DNA of 64,000 nt, from positions 60,433,001-60,497,000 of the forward strand of contig NC_057829.1 in the NCBI RefSeq assembly GCF_910594005.1, given 5' to 3'. Below the pieces are notes generated by a model. The model had not been told where the DNA came from and did no database searches. It saw only the letters and a list, made by a program, of their open reading frames with translations. The first letter of the stretch is position 1. The number at the start of each line of letters is the position of its first letter. Positions 12,620 through 24,300 of this stretch are shown one piece after another. The position numbers were made by a program, and so were the translations under genes. This stretch comes from Cervus elaphus. Taxonomy: Eukaryota; Chordata; Mammalia; Artiodactyla; Cervidae.

Positions 12620-13100
12620 AGCGCTCTACTTTGCCAACAAAGGTCTGTCTAGTCAAGGCTATGGTTTTTCCAGTAGTCATGTATGGATGTGAGAGTTGGA
12701 CTATAGAGAAGGCTGAGCGCCGAAGAATTGATGCTTTTGAACTGTGGTGTTGGAGAAGACTCTTGAGAGTCTCTTGGACTGCAAACAGATCCAACCATAC
12801 CATCCTAAAGGAGATCAGTCCTGAGTGTTCATTGGAAGGACTGATTTTGAAGCTGAAACTCCAATACTTTGGCCACCTGATGCGAAGAGCTGATTCATTT
12901 GAAAAGACCCTGATGCTGGGAAAGATTAAAGGCAGGAGAAGGGGATGACAGAGGATGAGATGGTTGGATGGCATCACTGACTCAATGGACTTGAATTTGA
13001 GTAAATTCTGGTAGTTAGTGACGGACATGGAGGCCTGGAGTGCTGCAGTCAATGGGGTTGCAAAGAGTTGGACACACCTGAGTGACTGAACTAACTAACA
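12620..13100 (+). mobile_element. BovB (RTE LINE) 3' end with partial reverse-transcriptase ORF
   Basis: Forward BovB 3' end. Between 12631 and 12948 about 105 codons stay open and read as the C-terminal part of the RTE ORF2 protein (KAMVFPVVMYGCESW, IDAFELWCWRRLLRV, LKLQYFGHLMRRADS). The frame breaks at GRRRG, where a base appears lost in the Arg-rich stretch. The element is 5'-truncated and cannot encode an active transposase. Confidence 0.93.
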
Positions 13101-15355
13101 AATAGCACTCTATGCCTCTGCAAGCTACTTTTTTTCCCAGTCAAATCTTCCTGCTAACCCAGCTCCGTCTCAGACACCCCAAGCTCCTTCAGTCAAGAGA
13201 ATACATTAGGTCGTGCATCCAGATGTTTTCCTGGCTCTTATTTCTTCCCATTTTCTCCAGCTCAATCTCTACCTCAGGCTTCTACCTCTCCATCCTACCC
13301 CTTGCTACGCACCCATCATCCACATGTCCATTCTCCCTTTGTCTTTTTCTTGTCCTTCTTGCTCAATTCTTGCTTTTTGTTTTTCCTCCCAGCTTTCTGG
13401 TATCTTGGAAACTAACCAGTAAAGTCATTTTTTTCTTCCTTTCTTTTTATTTTCCTTTTCTATTCTGTTTCCTCCCGTGGCTCCAGACAGCCAACAGGAA
13501 ATGATCAACCTGGTAACAGTAAAGTTGGGAAGTGCTAATAATTGCCTTACCACACAGGCATCTTAAACTACGGGCTGTTTTCCATCTGTTCCTTGCCACA
13601 GACTGAGCGGTAAAATCAAGACTGGAGAGGAAGCCATCAGCAGCGAGGATGGAGGGGAAACAGGAAGCTCCCTTTCCTCTCCCCTGTGTGTGTGTTTCCT
13701 GCTCCTTTCCTTGTCCACTGCATTACTACACCACCGTGAGTTGCCTGTCTTGTTCTTGACCTTAATGGAAATCCTTCAAATATTTTGCTATTAATTATGA
13801 TTTTTTTCTAACTCTTGTACCAAATAACTTTTATCCAGTGGCGATAATGGACTCTTTGATGTCCAGTTTGCTAAGCTTGTATCATAGGCAGTTGTGAATT
13901 TCTAGACTAGAAGTAAAGTAGGAAGATCAGGGAGGCAGAGTGATAAGTAGGTTGACCTGCAAGGTGTCCTGGGAACATCCGAAGGCAGAATTGAGGCCAA
14001 GCGTGCAGGCTGTGGGGTGACAGAGGGATTTTTCCTGGTACTGATAGTTACTCCTCATACTCAGCTCTTAAACTGTGATGTTGGGGTTCAAAGGCTCTCC
14101 TGGACCCTTGAGTGTATCAGGGATAAAACTTGGCTCTCCTTATAGTTTGTGTTTCTTCTTTCATTAACTTAAATAAGAAATTCTGGATTTTCGAGAAGCT
14201 TTTGGACCTTGTCAAATTGGAGCAGAGAACTGAAACTTCATCCGTTTTCACGTGAGAGCTTTTTGGAGGAGGATCTGATCCTGGTTTTCCATTCCAATCA
14301 GCTGCTGTGAAAGCCACTTCTTGTTCTGGCTGGGGGCAGATCAAGCCTCTTTTTCTCCTTGATAGAAATTCAGGAAGGAAACCAAGTAATTCCCAGAAGA
14401 GACAAGGGTTGACCACAGTACCATCCAAAAGGGCTTTTAAAGATTTCAATCTTGAATATGAGAACATTGGCACTCAAGGTTGATTATTGACTCTACAGAG
14501 TCAGCTACATAGAGGCTTGAGAGGAGGTGTGTAGTCCTGCCATTTTGAGAGGAAAATCTTCTTCAATGGAGAAGCGGTTGCAACTGAAGCATCGCTAAGG
14601 TGCCCTTTAACACCGGAAACTTCAGTAAAAGTGTTTGTGACAAGCATCCAAAATAAAATACTGAATTCTCATATACAGACATTTCTCAGTAAACCAACCT
14701 GTATACACTGTGGGACTGGTGAAAGGAGGACATTCTAATATCAAAGTTAATCCATGTGGCATCTATTGATTTCTGTTCTATGCCTATTGTATGGTGGCTC
14801 TGGGAGTTTTTTGTTTTGTTTTTACCATGATTGACAGAAAATTGGCCAACCTGCCCCCAGATAACCAAGAGTTGACTGTGCTTGACATCTTCACTTAGTT
14901 CCACTCTTAACTGAAGAGGGGTGAGGAAAATAAGTGCTAAGAAACCTGCCATGGAGGAAAATTTTAAACAAAGTGGTAATGTGTCAGACAGCCTGAAATA
15001 GTATGAGAAGGTGGCAAGTAAATAAAATCTATTAGGAAAAGTTGAAAAAACTGGCATAGCTGAGCCTTAAAAAAAAAAAAGTGACAGGCTCATATATGAT
15101 TGTTTCCAGTACAGTAAACTAGATAATATACACACTCCACAAATACCTCCGATGGTACACTGGAAAAAGTAGTGGACTTAGGAGAACTAGGCCCCAGTCC
15201 CACTTCTGCCAACCTATGGCCTTAGCAGCCTCATCATCTACCTCATTTCCATCTCCTTAAAATTTTAAAGCTGGACAACTTTGTGGTTCCCAGCCAACGT
15301 TTCCTTTCAGGTGCCACAAGAGCAGAAATGTTTGAACACTTCAAGCCATTCAAGA
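13101..15355. other. Intergenic, no gene or clear repeat recognised
   Basis: 13112-13504 is a pyrimidine-rich stretch whose 130-codon frame is composition-driven (Leu/Phe/Ser-rich). 14117-14473 and 14686-15057 (minus) are open for about 120 codons without motifs. Confidence 0.4.
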
Positions 15356-15665
15356 CATACAGTATTTTTATTATTTATTTACTAATTGAAGTATAGTTGG
15401 TTTACAATGTTGTCCTTATTGTTTATTTTATACATAGTATTGTGTATATTTTAATCCCAAACTCCTAATTTATTCCCCCTTTCCCCTTTGGTAACCATAA
15501 GTTTGCTTTCTATGTCTGTGGTCTACTTTTGTTTTGTAAATAAATTCATTTGTTCAGTCATTTGTCATATTTTAGATTCCACGTATAAGCAATGTCATAT
15601 GATATTTGTCTGTATCTGACTTACCTCACTTAGTATGATAATCTCCAGGTCCATCCACCATACAG
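15356..15665 (-). mobile_element. L1 3' UTR, inverted (artiodactyl-type)
   Basis: attgaagtatagttggttta, ggtaaccataagtttgcttt and acctcacttagtatgataat match, in reverse, the region found forward at 21850-22200. Confidence 0.8.
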
Positions 15666-15879
15666 AGATACAGTCATTTTAAATTATTACATGATAAATA
15701 GCTTTATTTAGTGATCAGAATCATTTGAACATGGGGCTTGCCAGGATAAAGAATAACAGAAAAGGTGCTTGGTGATAAGAGTTTGGGAACCAGGCTGTAA
15801 GATGCGCTAGAGGAGGGATGGTGTCTGCTTCATCTCAGAGTCCTCTGTGCTAGCACATACCTCCTTAAATGCTTACTAA

Positions 15880-16145
15880 GTTTCTAACATACACAGTACA
15901 GAGAACACAAAATAAACTCACATGTACCCATTACCCAGCTCCAAGAATCATCCCTTATGGCTTATGTAACTTTCCAGTGCTCCCATCCAACTGACCCCTA
16001 AATCTTCTCACAGATTATTTTGAAGCAAGTCTTAGACATTGTATAATTTTACCCACAAATATTCTAGTATGTCACTCTGAAAGATAAGTCTTTTATAACT
16101 AAAACATTATCACATCTAAAAAATGAACAGTAATTGCTTGAATAT
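15880..16145. mobile_element. L1M-family 3' UTR fragment
   Basis: tgtacccattacccagctcc, attattttgaagcaagtctt and catctaaaaaatgaacagta match a common old L1M 3' UTR also present at 51930-52930. Confidence 0.6.
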
Positions 16146-16300
16146 AATCTAGGACTTCCCTGGTGGTCCAGTGGCCAAGACTGCACTTTAAATGCAGGGG
16201 CTCCGGGTTTGATTCCTGGTCAGGGAACTAGATACCACACTCCTCGATGAAGATCAAAGATCCCACGGGCCACACTACCTGCCCCAACCAAACAGATAGA
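16146..16300 (+). mobile_element. CHR SINE
   Basis: Starts aggacttccctggtggtcca, includes gggtttgattcctggtcagg and has an A/AAG-rich tail. It is inserted directly after the L1M fragment. Confidence 0.9.
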
Positions 16301-17009
16301 TACAAAAAAGAAGAAGAACAAGAAGGATCTTAGACATTATCTAGGAAATTGAGTCCACAGAAAGTAAGAGCCCATCAAACTCTACTGGATTTGGGCCAAG
16401 AGGGATTAGGAACAGATGGGAGGCTCCCACAATCCCACTGGCCAATGGTGGGATAGTCAATAAGTATTATAACTTCATTGAACCCAAGCTCTTTAAATAT
16501 GCTTAAACTTGTGAGTTCCTAATAGCACTTAACAATCAAACAATCAAAAATACCCTTCTGAGACAGTCACACCAATGGCATGAGGTCCATGGATGCTGAC
16601 CACAGAGGTATCTGGTACTGTCCTAATTCCTTCCTTGACGAAATTTTCTTTGTTCATTTCTTTCTTCATTTAGATGACACATTCCATAACCTTCAAAAAA
16701 TTGATTTTTGTGTATTGGTTTGAACTAAACTATGTCAGTTTCTACTGCCTTATGCACACATACCAGCAAAGAAAAACTCTTAACTAAAACGACTGTTAGA
16801 AGAACCACTGGATAAGGAGCCAAAGCACCTGGATTCACCTCCCTTCCTCTGACACCTTCATCCCTATCATCACATCTTTAAATCCTAGACTTATTTTTCT
16901 CTGCCTATAACCAGAGCTGAAGCAATAAGGTGAAATAAAATAATAATGATACTGATGATGGTGGTGGTATAAAAATAGTACCTATTATTCTTTTGAGCAC
17001 TTTTGAAAA

Positions 17010-17148
17010 ATTTATTCATTTATTTGGCTGCTTGGGATCTTAGTTGCTGTGTATGGGATTTAGTTTCCAGACTAGGGGTCAAACCAGGGCCCCCTGCATT
17101 GGGAGCACGGAGTCTTAGCCACTGGGCCACCAGGGAAGTCCCTTAAGC
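17010..17148 (-). mobile_element. CHR SINE
   Basis: Inverted: tttatttggctgcttgggat at the tail side, ccactgggccaccagggaag at the head. Confidence 0.9.
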
Positions 17149-17307
17149 ACTTTTTATACCAGGAACTATGCTAAGAGCTTTACACAAATTATTTGATTTA
17201 ATCTAATCTTCAATAACACAGTCCTAAGTTCACTAGGAAGCTTTTGACTCTGCATAAGAGAAATCTCAAACTCACAATAAGGAAATTAGTTATTTCATAT
17301 GTAATAG

Positions 17308-17517
17308 AACTTCCCTGGTGGCTAGCTTGTAAAGAATCTACCTGCCAAAGCAGAAGACGTGGGTTTGACCCCTGGGTCAGTAAGATCCCCTGGAAAAGGA
17401 AATGTCTACCCCCTGTAGTATTCTTGCCTGAGAAATCTCAGGGACAGAGGAGCTTACCAGGCTATAGTCCATGGTGTCACAAAAGAGTCGGACACGACTT
17501 AGTGACTAAACAACGTA
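17308..17517 (+). mobile_element. Bov-tA SINE
   Basis: Forward Bov-tA from gaacttccctggtggctagc to gagtcggacacgacttagtg. Confidence 0.92.
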
Positions 17518-20500
17518 TGTAACAAGAAGTCCATAGCAAGGGCAGCTTTAGGACTGGTTAAACTGGGGGCTCAATGATGTCATCAGGGACCCAGGTTCTT
17601 TCCATCTTTTTGTTCAGTTGGCTTGAGTCTCCAGGCCAGCTCCTCTCATGACTATAGAATTTTTGCTGAATTTCCAAGCATCCAGTTGAACAAGACAATG
17701 TTTAGCAGAGGCACGGGCTCTTTTAAGTACAAGAAAAGCTTTCTAAGAAGCTTTTGGTTGATCACCCCTCTCATCTCAATGGCTGGAACAGGGCCATCAT
17801 ACACACATGCTTAATTCAAGCACTGATCAGGGTGTAGAATTACTACAATGGCCTAGACCAAGCATTATTCACCCCTGAGCTGACAGAGAAAGAGTGAAAC
17901 ACTCTGAAGAACAATGAGGCCTTTTTCAGCAAAGAAGGGAGGAAACTGTTAGGCAGTTAACAAACAGTGCCTTCTACCAGCCTATGAGACAAATAGGAGA
18001 GGCAAAGTGACTTGCCCAGGGTCAAACAACCAGCTAAGTGGGTTTGCAGGTGTGGGTTCCGAACCCAGAATTATCTGTTTCTAAAACCTGTTCTCTGGCC
18101 CTGCACTCTGAAAGGCATTTAGTTCTCACCAGATTCTTTTGCCTTTGAGGAAACTCAAATCTCTGCAGCTCTCCTTAGTGTTCCATGAGATGAACTGGTG
18201 TGTGAGCTGTCACTCAATCAGATTCCAGAGACCAAGCAACATAGCAAACATATCTAGCTAGTCCAACTCATCACTCAGTCTCTTCTCCACAACTCATTCC
18301 ATTCTCCTTGGCCATAGTAGATAGGAAGTTTAGCACAATGTAAATTCAGCAAATAGCAGCCTTCAGTTCCAGATTTCTGGCTCTGTTAGTGAACCTCATG
18401 GTGAACAAACACCCCTTTCTATGTCCTTTCATTTTTCCTTTTATTCTGGTATTGCCCTCTTTGGGGGATTCTTTCTTCCCAACTTCAATCATTTGTTTCT
18501 GGTGGGGACTCTCAATGACAGTACCAAGTAACATCAAAGCAGTTGACAAATGGGAAAAGCACAGACACCAACCAATCAGAAGGAATCCTTGCAGCAGTGG
18601 TAACGCAGGGTCCTAGAAGCCCCGGGCTGGGTCAGCAATAAACATTTCAGTTGTTGGATCATGGGGAAGTCCAGGGTGGTCCAGGAAGGGCCAGGTGGCC
18701 ATGGAGGCTTGGACTGATAGGTATTTACCAACTGGTAAGGAAGCATTTCATTTAGTGAGTTCTTAATTTCAGATATTGCGTTTATCAGTTCTAGAATGTC
18801 TATTTGATTCTTTTTTTAAAAAAATATAGATTCTAGTTCTGCTAAAATTCATTCTCTCTTCATATGTTGTGTTCTTTTCCTTTTCTAGATTTTCTCTCAT
18901 AAGTTTATAACACTTATTACACAGTCCTGGTCTGCTAACTCAAATGTCAGAATCATTTGTAGTCTGCTTTGATTCTCTACTTTTTCTTTTAATTATTAGT
19001 CACATTTCCCTGCTCTTTGCATGTTTCTTAATGGTATAAAAGACTGATCATCTCAGTCTAGTCAAGGATTCAGCTGAGCCGGGGCTGAATTGCTCTTGTA
19101 TTAGTCCCAGTACAGCTCTGGGTCATCTTGTTCCTTGGAGAGAGCCCACTCAAGCTTTTGACTGACAGTCTGCTGGGTCTCTGTCTTCTCAACTCTGAAA
19201 GCCTGTGGAAGATTTAGTTCTGCTCTTAGGAGCTCTGGCTCTTTGTTCTGCCCCACACTGTTTCAAAATCCAGCAACTGTCTTGAGGGACAGCTGCCATA
19301 TTTGATGCAGCCCTCATCACTCTTTCTTTCGTCACTACTACAAGTCTGTGGGAAATTTCTCTACGCTATGAGACACTTATAACCCAGTCTCTCCTGATGC
19401 ATCCCAGAATTCAGCAAGTGCTACATGGGGAAAACTGGCCATGTGTTTAGAGCTCCTCTAGATTCCAGTGTTAGGCCAGATCACAGTGATCATCAAAAGC
19501 TCTATGAGTTTTTTTGTCCCAGGAAAGACCTTATGCCTGGGTCAAGCTCTATCCCAGCTTTGGCAAATATCTCCAGGGAAGAAAATGGTCAGAGATCCAT
19601 TTAGAAAAGGCTCTTTCCTCTCCAGAATCTTATTAGTCTTTGTTGCTGCTACTCCTCCCCAATGTCTTTAAAATATATAATTTTTGTAACTTATCCAGTT
19701 GTTTCTGGTTGTTTCAGCAGGAACATTGGATTATTGTTGCATATTACATCCTGTCAGAAGAGGAAGTCCTATGAAATGATCTCAAGATTTAATCATGGTA
19801 CAGGTAAACAGGTATGTATGGCTGAATCACCCCAGACCATGCCATAGCCCCTCCTCTACAGAGTCACTACAGTGGGGGGATAAGTGGCCTGAGTAGGCCA
19901 ACCAGAGTCTTTCCACACTGAAACTAGGAGCTGAGAGTCTTTTTAATTTTGTGACTGGCAGGGAGGGTATGGTGAGACAGAGTTGTGAGAGTAAGTCTGC
20001 AAGCTTTCACTGGCTATGTCCCATGTTCGTGGAAGTCTCCAGTAGGAGGAAAGGAAGCCCTCATGCAGAAAGAAGAGGCGTGGAAGCACTGAGGGGATGT
20101 TGGGACCCCTGATTCTAGTCACTCACCTTCACTGTGGTTTGCTTACTTGAGGCACAAATTTCTCTTTTTTGCCTGAGCTAGTTTCAGTCTCTTGAGAGGG
20201 TGGGCCAGCTCTAAATTTTTTTGCCTCTGGGCTTTATGAGACACCCTGTGTCCAAATAATACATTATCCTTCTCTTCATCAGCAAGGTGGAGGTGGTTTC
20301 TGTTACCTGTAACTCAGAGTCTTAACTAAGACTGCTTCTTTAATGACAGGCAGGTTTAGAAGGGCCTGGTGAAATATATCTCCCTCAGTGCACAGAAGGA
20401 AGACAGGGAGGATGCATGGTGAAATCGCTGAGACCTCAGCTTTGGATCACGAATCCTCACCACAAGGGGAAGTGGATGCTTTTAGATTCTGGACATCCAA

Positions 20501-21099
20501 CCCATCATCAGAGGAATTATGGACTTACCTAAGAAGTCAGCTGAATCTTTCTGCCAAAGCCATGCTGTTCCACTTTAACCAAACTGGGCAACTCAATTCT
20601 TACCCTCAACAATAGTCAAAGATGGGAGAGAATGGAAAGAGGGACATTCCTGTGTTTGCACATTTTACCTACTCCTGGGGCTCTGACTTGCAGACAAGCC
20701 TGAAGTTTACACCAGAGGGTAAACAAGATAGCTATTTGGACATCACACACCACTTTGCCAGTTTCCGTTCTCTTGAATTATTTACCATCTAATTGTCTGT
20801 ATGGAAACAGAATCTGGCAACACAGAGATGTAGTCTTATTTGTGAGTTAGGGAAGGAAAACTTGAGTTCAGTGAAGGACCTGGAGCAGAAACACTTCATG
20901 GCTTTTGGGCATGTCTTTGCTTTGGGAGGGCTCTGAGCATGGGAGTAAAACCAGCACAGCAACAGGCAAACCAGGAGCCACTGGTTGGAGGTGCCCAAGA
21001 ACTGACAATCTCCCTAGCGGGCAGAGGTCCAGTTCCAAGACTTAGCCCTCTGAGCCTTGATTTCTTCTCTGCAAAAGACAGACTACAACATGGGATGGG
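17518..21099. other. Intergenic; MIR-like at about 17960-18110, L1-like at about 18720-19100
   Basis: cttgcccagggtcaaacaac is MIR-like. 18720-19100 has A/T-rich text with catttccctgctctttgcat reminiscent of an inverted old LINE. The remainder has no recognised gene or element. Confidence 0.35.
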
Positions 21100-21216
21100 A
21101 TGGGGAGAAAAAGCCTGGAGAATCCCAGGGACAGAGGAGCCTGGTGGGCTACCATCTATGGGGTCGCACAGAGTCGGACACGACTAAAGTGACTTAGCAG
21201 CAGCAGCAGCAGCAGA
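21100..21216 (+). mobile_element. Bov-A SINE 3' part with (AGC)n tail
   Basis: agcctggagaatcccaggga, gggtcgcacagagtcggaca, then five or more AGC units at 21199-21215. Confidence 0.9.
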
Positions 21217-21386
21217 GTTAAAAGAATGTTATCATAAATTTTATTTGCCATCATACCACTAATTTCCCACAGGAATAAATATTAGTAGCTATAAAAACAA
21301 GAAAAATGTTCTAAAAATATTTCAAGTAGTAAAATAGAAACTTTGGAAAACGGAAAAGTATAATGATGAGTAAAACTCATTATTAG

Positions 21387-21475
21387 TCCCAGTGAAGGAC
21401 AGGGAAGCCTGGCATGCTACAGTCCATGGGGTTGCAAAGAGTCGGACATGACTGAGTGACTGGACAATAAAAACA
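21387..21475 (+). mobile_element. Bov-A SINE fragment
   Basis: agggaagcctggcatgctac and gcaaagagtcggacatgact. It abuts the L1 that follows. Confidence 0.8.
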
Positions 21476-21494
21476 ACAACTCAGCAAGAACCAC

Positions 21495-22133
21495 TGACAA
21501 GAGAGGGCGTGGAGAGAAAGGAGCTCTTCTACACTGTTGGTGGGAATGTAAATTGGTGCAGCCACTATGGAGAACAGTATGGAGGTTTCTTAAAAAACTA
21601 AAAGTTACCGTATGATCCATTAATCCCACTCCTGGGCATATATCCAGAGGAAACTCTAATTCGAAAAGATACATGCACCCCAATGTTCATAGCAGCAATA
21701 TTTACAATATCTAAGACATGAGAACAACCTAAATGTCCATCAACAGAGGAATGAATAAAGAAGATGTGGTATATATACATAGTGGAATGTTACTTATCCA
21801 TAAAAAAGAATGAAATAATGATATTTGCAGCAGCATGGATGGATCTAGAGATTATCATACTAAGTGAAGTAAGTCAGAGAAAGACAAATATATCATTTGT
21901 ATGTGGAATCTAAAATATGACACAAATGAACTTATTTAAAAAACAGAAATAGATTTACAGACTAAAAAACAAATTTATGGAGAGGAAAAGAGGGGGAAGG
22001 GATAAATTAGGAGTTTGGGATTAATATATACAGTACTATATATAAAATAGATAACCAACAAGGATCTACTTCATGGCACAGGGAACTATACTCAGTACCT
22101 TCTAATAGCCTATGATGGAAAATAATCTAAAAA

Positions 22134-22190
<57 letters not shown>

Positions 22191-22265
22191 CCAAATCACT
22201 TTGCTGTATACCTGAAACTAATATGACATTGTAAATCAACTATATTTCAATAAAAATAAGAAAGA
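21495..22265 (+). mobile_element. 5'-truncated L1, artiodactyl type
   Basis: Forward L1 from the end of ORF2 (ttctacactgttggtgggaa, cccactcctgggcatatatc, gcagcatggatggatctaga) through the 3' UTR to cactttgctgtatacctgaa and a terminal caataaaaataag. It contains the (AT)n tract at 22138-22189. Confidence 0.92.
22138..22189. repeat. (TA)n dinucleotide microsatellite
   Basis: About 26 uninterrupted TA units within the L1 3' UTR. Confidence 0.97.
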
Positions 22266-22489
22266 ATCTCTCATAATATTTTGATACATTTTCTTCCAGT
22301 CTTTTTCCTAGCTGGGAAATTTTAACTATCCTCTTTAAAGTCAAGTTTTTCTTATTTTATTTTTTAAAAGAAAATACTTATTCTTTAACTACATTATTCC
22401 AGACATTATAATTGGGATATCAGAAAATCTGATAAAATAACTGGGTTAAAAAAAAATAACTGGGTTAAGATGTCAATATGAACAATAAA

Positions 22490-22650
22490 TATCTTTTCAC
22501 TGTTCTTTTTTAATTGTGAAAGAATTCAGAGAGAGTAATATAACGGTTATCACTGTTATATTACTAACCAGCATTAAGACCAAATGTTAAAATTTTGCCA
22601 TATGTGCTTCAAATATTTTTTTATCAAAGATAAAATACTATAGATATGAA
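22490..22650. mobile_element. L1M-family 3' UTR fragment
   Basis: gagagagtaatataacggtt and aattttgccatatgtgcttc resemble the same family as 15880-16145. Confidence 0.4.
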
Positions 22651-22654
22651 CCTA

Positions 22655-22835
22655 GAATAACTACAGTCAACCTCCCAACAACATGGATTTGAATTGTGCA
22701 GGATCACTTATACACAGGTGTTTTTCAATAGTAAATACTACAATACTATATAATCCATGGTTGGTTGAATCTGTGGATGTGGAGGAACTATGGATATGAA
22801 GGTACAGACAAGTTTTTTCTTCAACATTTTGTAGT
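22655..22835. mobile_element. Tigger/MER2-like MITE
   Basis: One end reads acagtcaacctcccaacaac atgg; the other reads ccatggttggttgaatctgt. This is typical of a common mariner/Tigger-derived non-autonomous element. Confidence 0.5.
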
Positions 22836-23934
22836 GAGCCTCTTCCCCATGTCAGTCAATATTCTTTACAAACAAGGTTTTTTAATGGCTAATTGTTTTC
22901 AAATAGTTCACTGTAAAGAGATAGATACTTAAAATATTAAGATTCAATGGTTTCAGCTTAATTTCACATTAAAATCTAACTGGGTTACTACAAAAGATGC
23001 TGAAAACAACACAGAGTTACAGATTAGATACAGAGGATCAGGAACAATCTTGGAAGCAATTCTTTACCAGGACAATTTCAGGCTGCACAGTGACAGAGAG
23101 AAGGGAATCGATGGATGGCTGGATGGTCGAGGTAAGAGGTGTATGTGAGGGGTACATAAGGATGTATGAGTGGGCAGCACACCCTATTACCAGAATCATT
23201 GAATTCATTAATAACTGCCATCATGTTATTCTATATGTTATATGGTGTAAAAACTATAGGCCAAGTGCCACTTTATATTTCCTTCCAGTCTTTTTTCTAA
23301 GCATAATTTTTTTAATGTGATTGAAATCCATAGTATGAATATTTTTGTTACCTGTTTTTTTTTTTTTCCATTTATTCAAATTCAGTCTTTTGGTTTGACT
23401 TGTACAACTTTAGAATAGAGGAAAATGCACTGTGTGTGTTATCAACAGAAAAAGACAACTTATCCATTGACTAGTTAGGGTTCTATTTACATAAATTTCA
23501 ACTCAAACCAACAGTATTTTGAGATTTTCAAGGAAAATAGCCTACTTCTTATGGAAAATTTTCAGGATAGAGAACGAAGGAGGTAGACAAACACAATGTG
23601 GGAAGGCTGATGCTTCTTTTTTTCCTCATAGGCAACTAGGGGAGGCGGAGAGGGTCAGTAAAGGCACGTTTGGGGGAAAGTTGGAGAAGCATCCACACCT
23701 GATCATTATATCAAATGTCTAGGGACTCTCTAAATAATTCAGGTGCAGTCGGCTCCCTCCAGGGCCAGGTGTTGAGGAGAGTTTCCAGACAAGCATCTCC
23801 TCTTGCAAAACTGGAGCAGACCTAGGATCTGATTACTTGAAAAGGGGTCTAGTTAGTAGCTATGGCAACCTCCTTCTTCTGCCTTACAACCTGCCTTGGG
23901 CTAAGGTATAGGAACTTCTAGGAAAGCACTACTA
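22836..23934. other. Intergenic, nothing recognised
   Basis: A/T-rich with a poly-T run near 23357. The 107-codon frame at 22997-23320 has no motif. Confidence 0.4.
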
Positions 23935-24300
23935 CTGTAGCCTGCTGTGGTGGTGAAGAGCTTTGAAGTCCACTTATCTGGTTCTAATCTAGGTTCTGCC
24001 ACTTCCTAACTGTGTGACCTGGGAATTTACTCAGACTCTCAAGGGTTTCCCTTGTGGCTCAGCTGGTAAAGAATCTGCCTGCAATGTGGGGGACCTAGGT
24101 TCGATCCCTGGGTTGGAAGGATCCCCTGGAGAAGGAAAAGGCTACCCACTCCAGTATTCTGGCCTGGAGAATTCCATGGACAGTATAGTCCACCAGATCG
24201 CAGAGTTGGATATGGCTAGCCACTTTCACCTCTCTGAGCCTCGGTTTCTGAGCCTAGAAAATAAGAGATAATTCATTCAGATTGCTGTGGCATCATCTGT
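23935..24300 (+). mobile_element. MIR SINE split by a Bov-tA insertion
   Basis: The MIR 5' half (ggttctgccacttcctaact, tgtgtgacctgggaatttac) ends at about 24040 and its 3' half (cacctctctgagcctcggtt) resumes at about 24226. Confidence 0.8.
24041..24225 (+). mobile_element. Bov-tA SINE nested in MIR
   Basis: Forward Bov-tA (gtttcccttgtggctcagct ... ggcctggagaattccatgga), 3'-shortened. Confidence 0.92.

Noticed and set aside
12555..13052. 165-codon minus-strand frame, the longest open frame in the window
   Set aside because: It is the antisense shadow of the forward BovB fragment at 12620-13100.
13112..13504. 130-codon plus-strand frame rich in Leu, Phe and Ser that could look like a membrane protein
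   Set aside because: It lies in a pyrimidine-rich stretch that yields such residues by composition. No domain or splice context.
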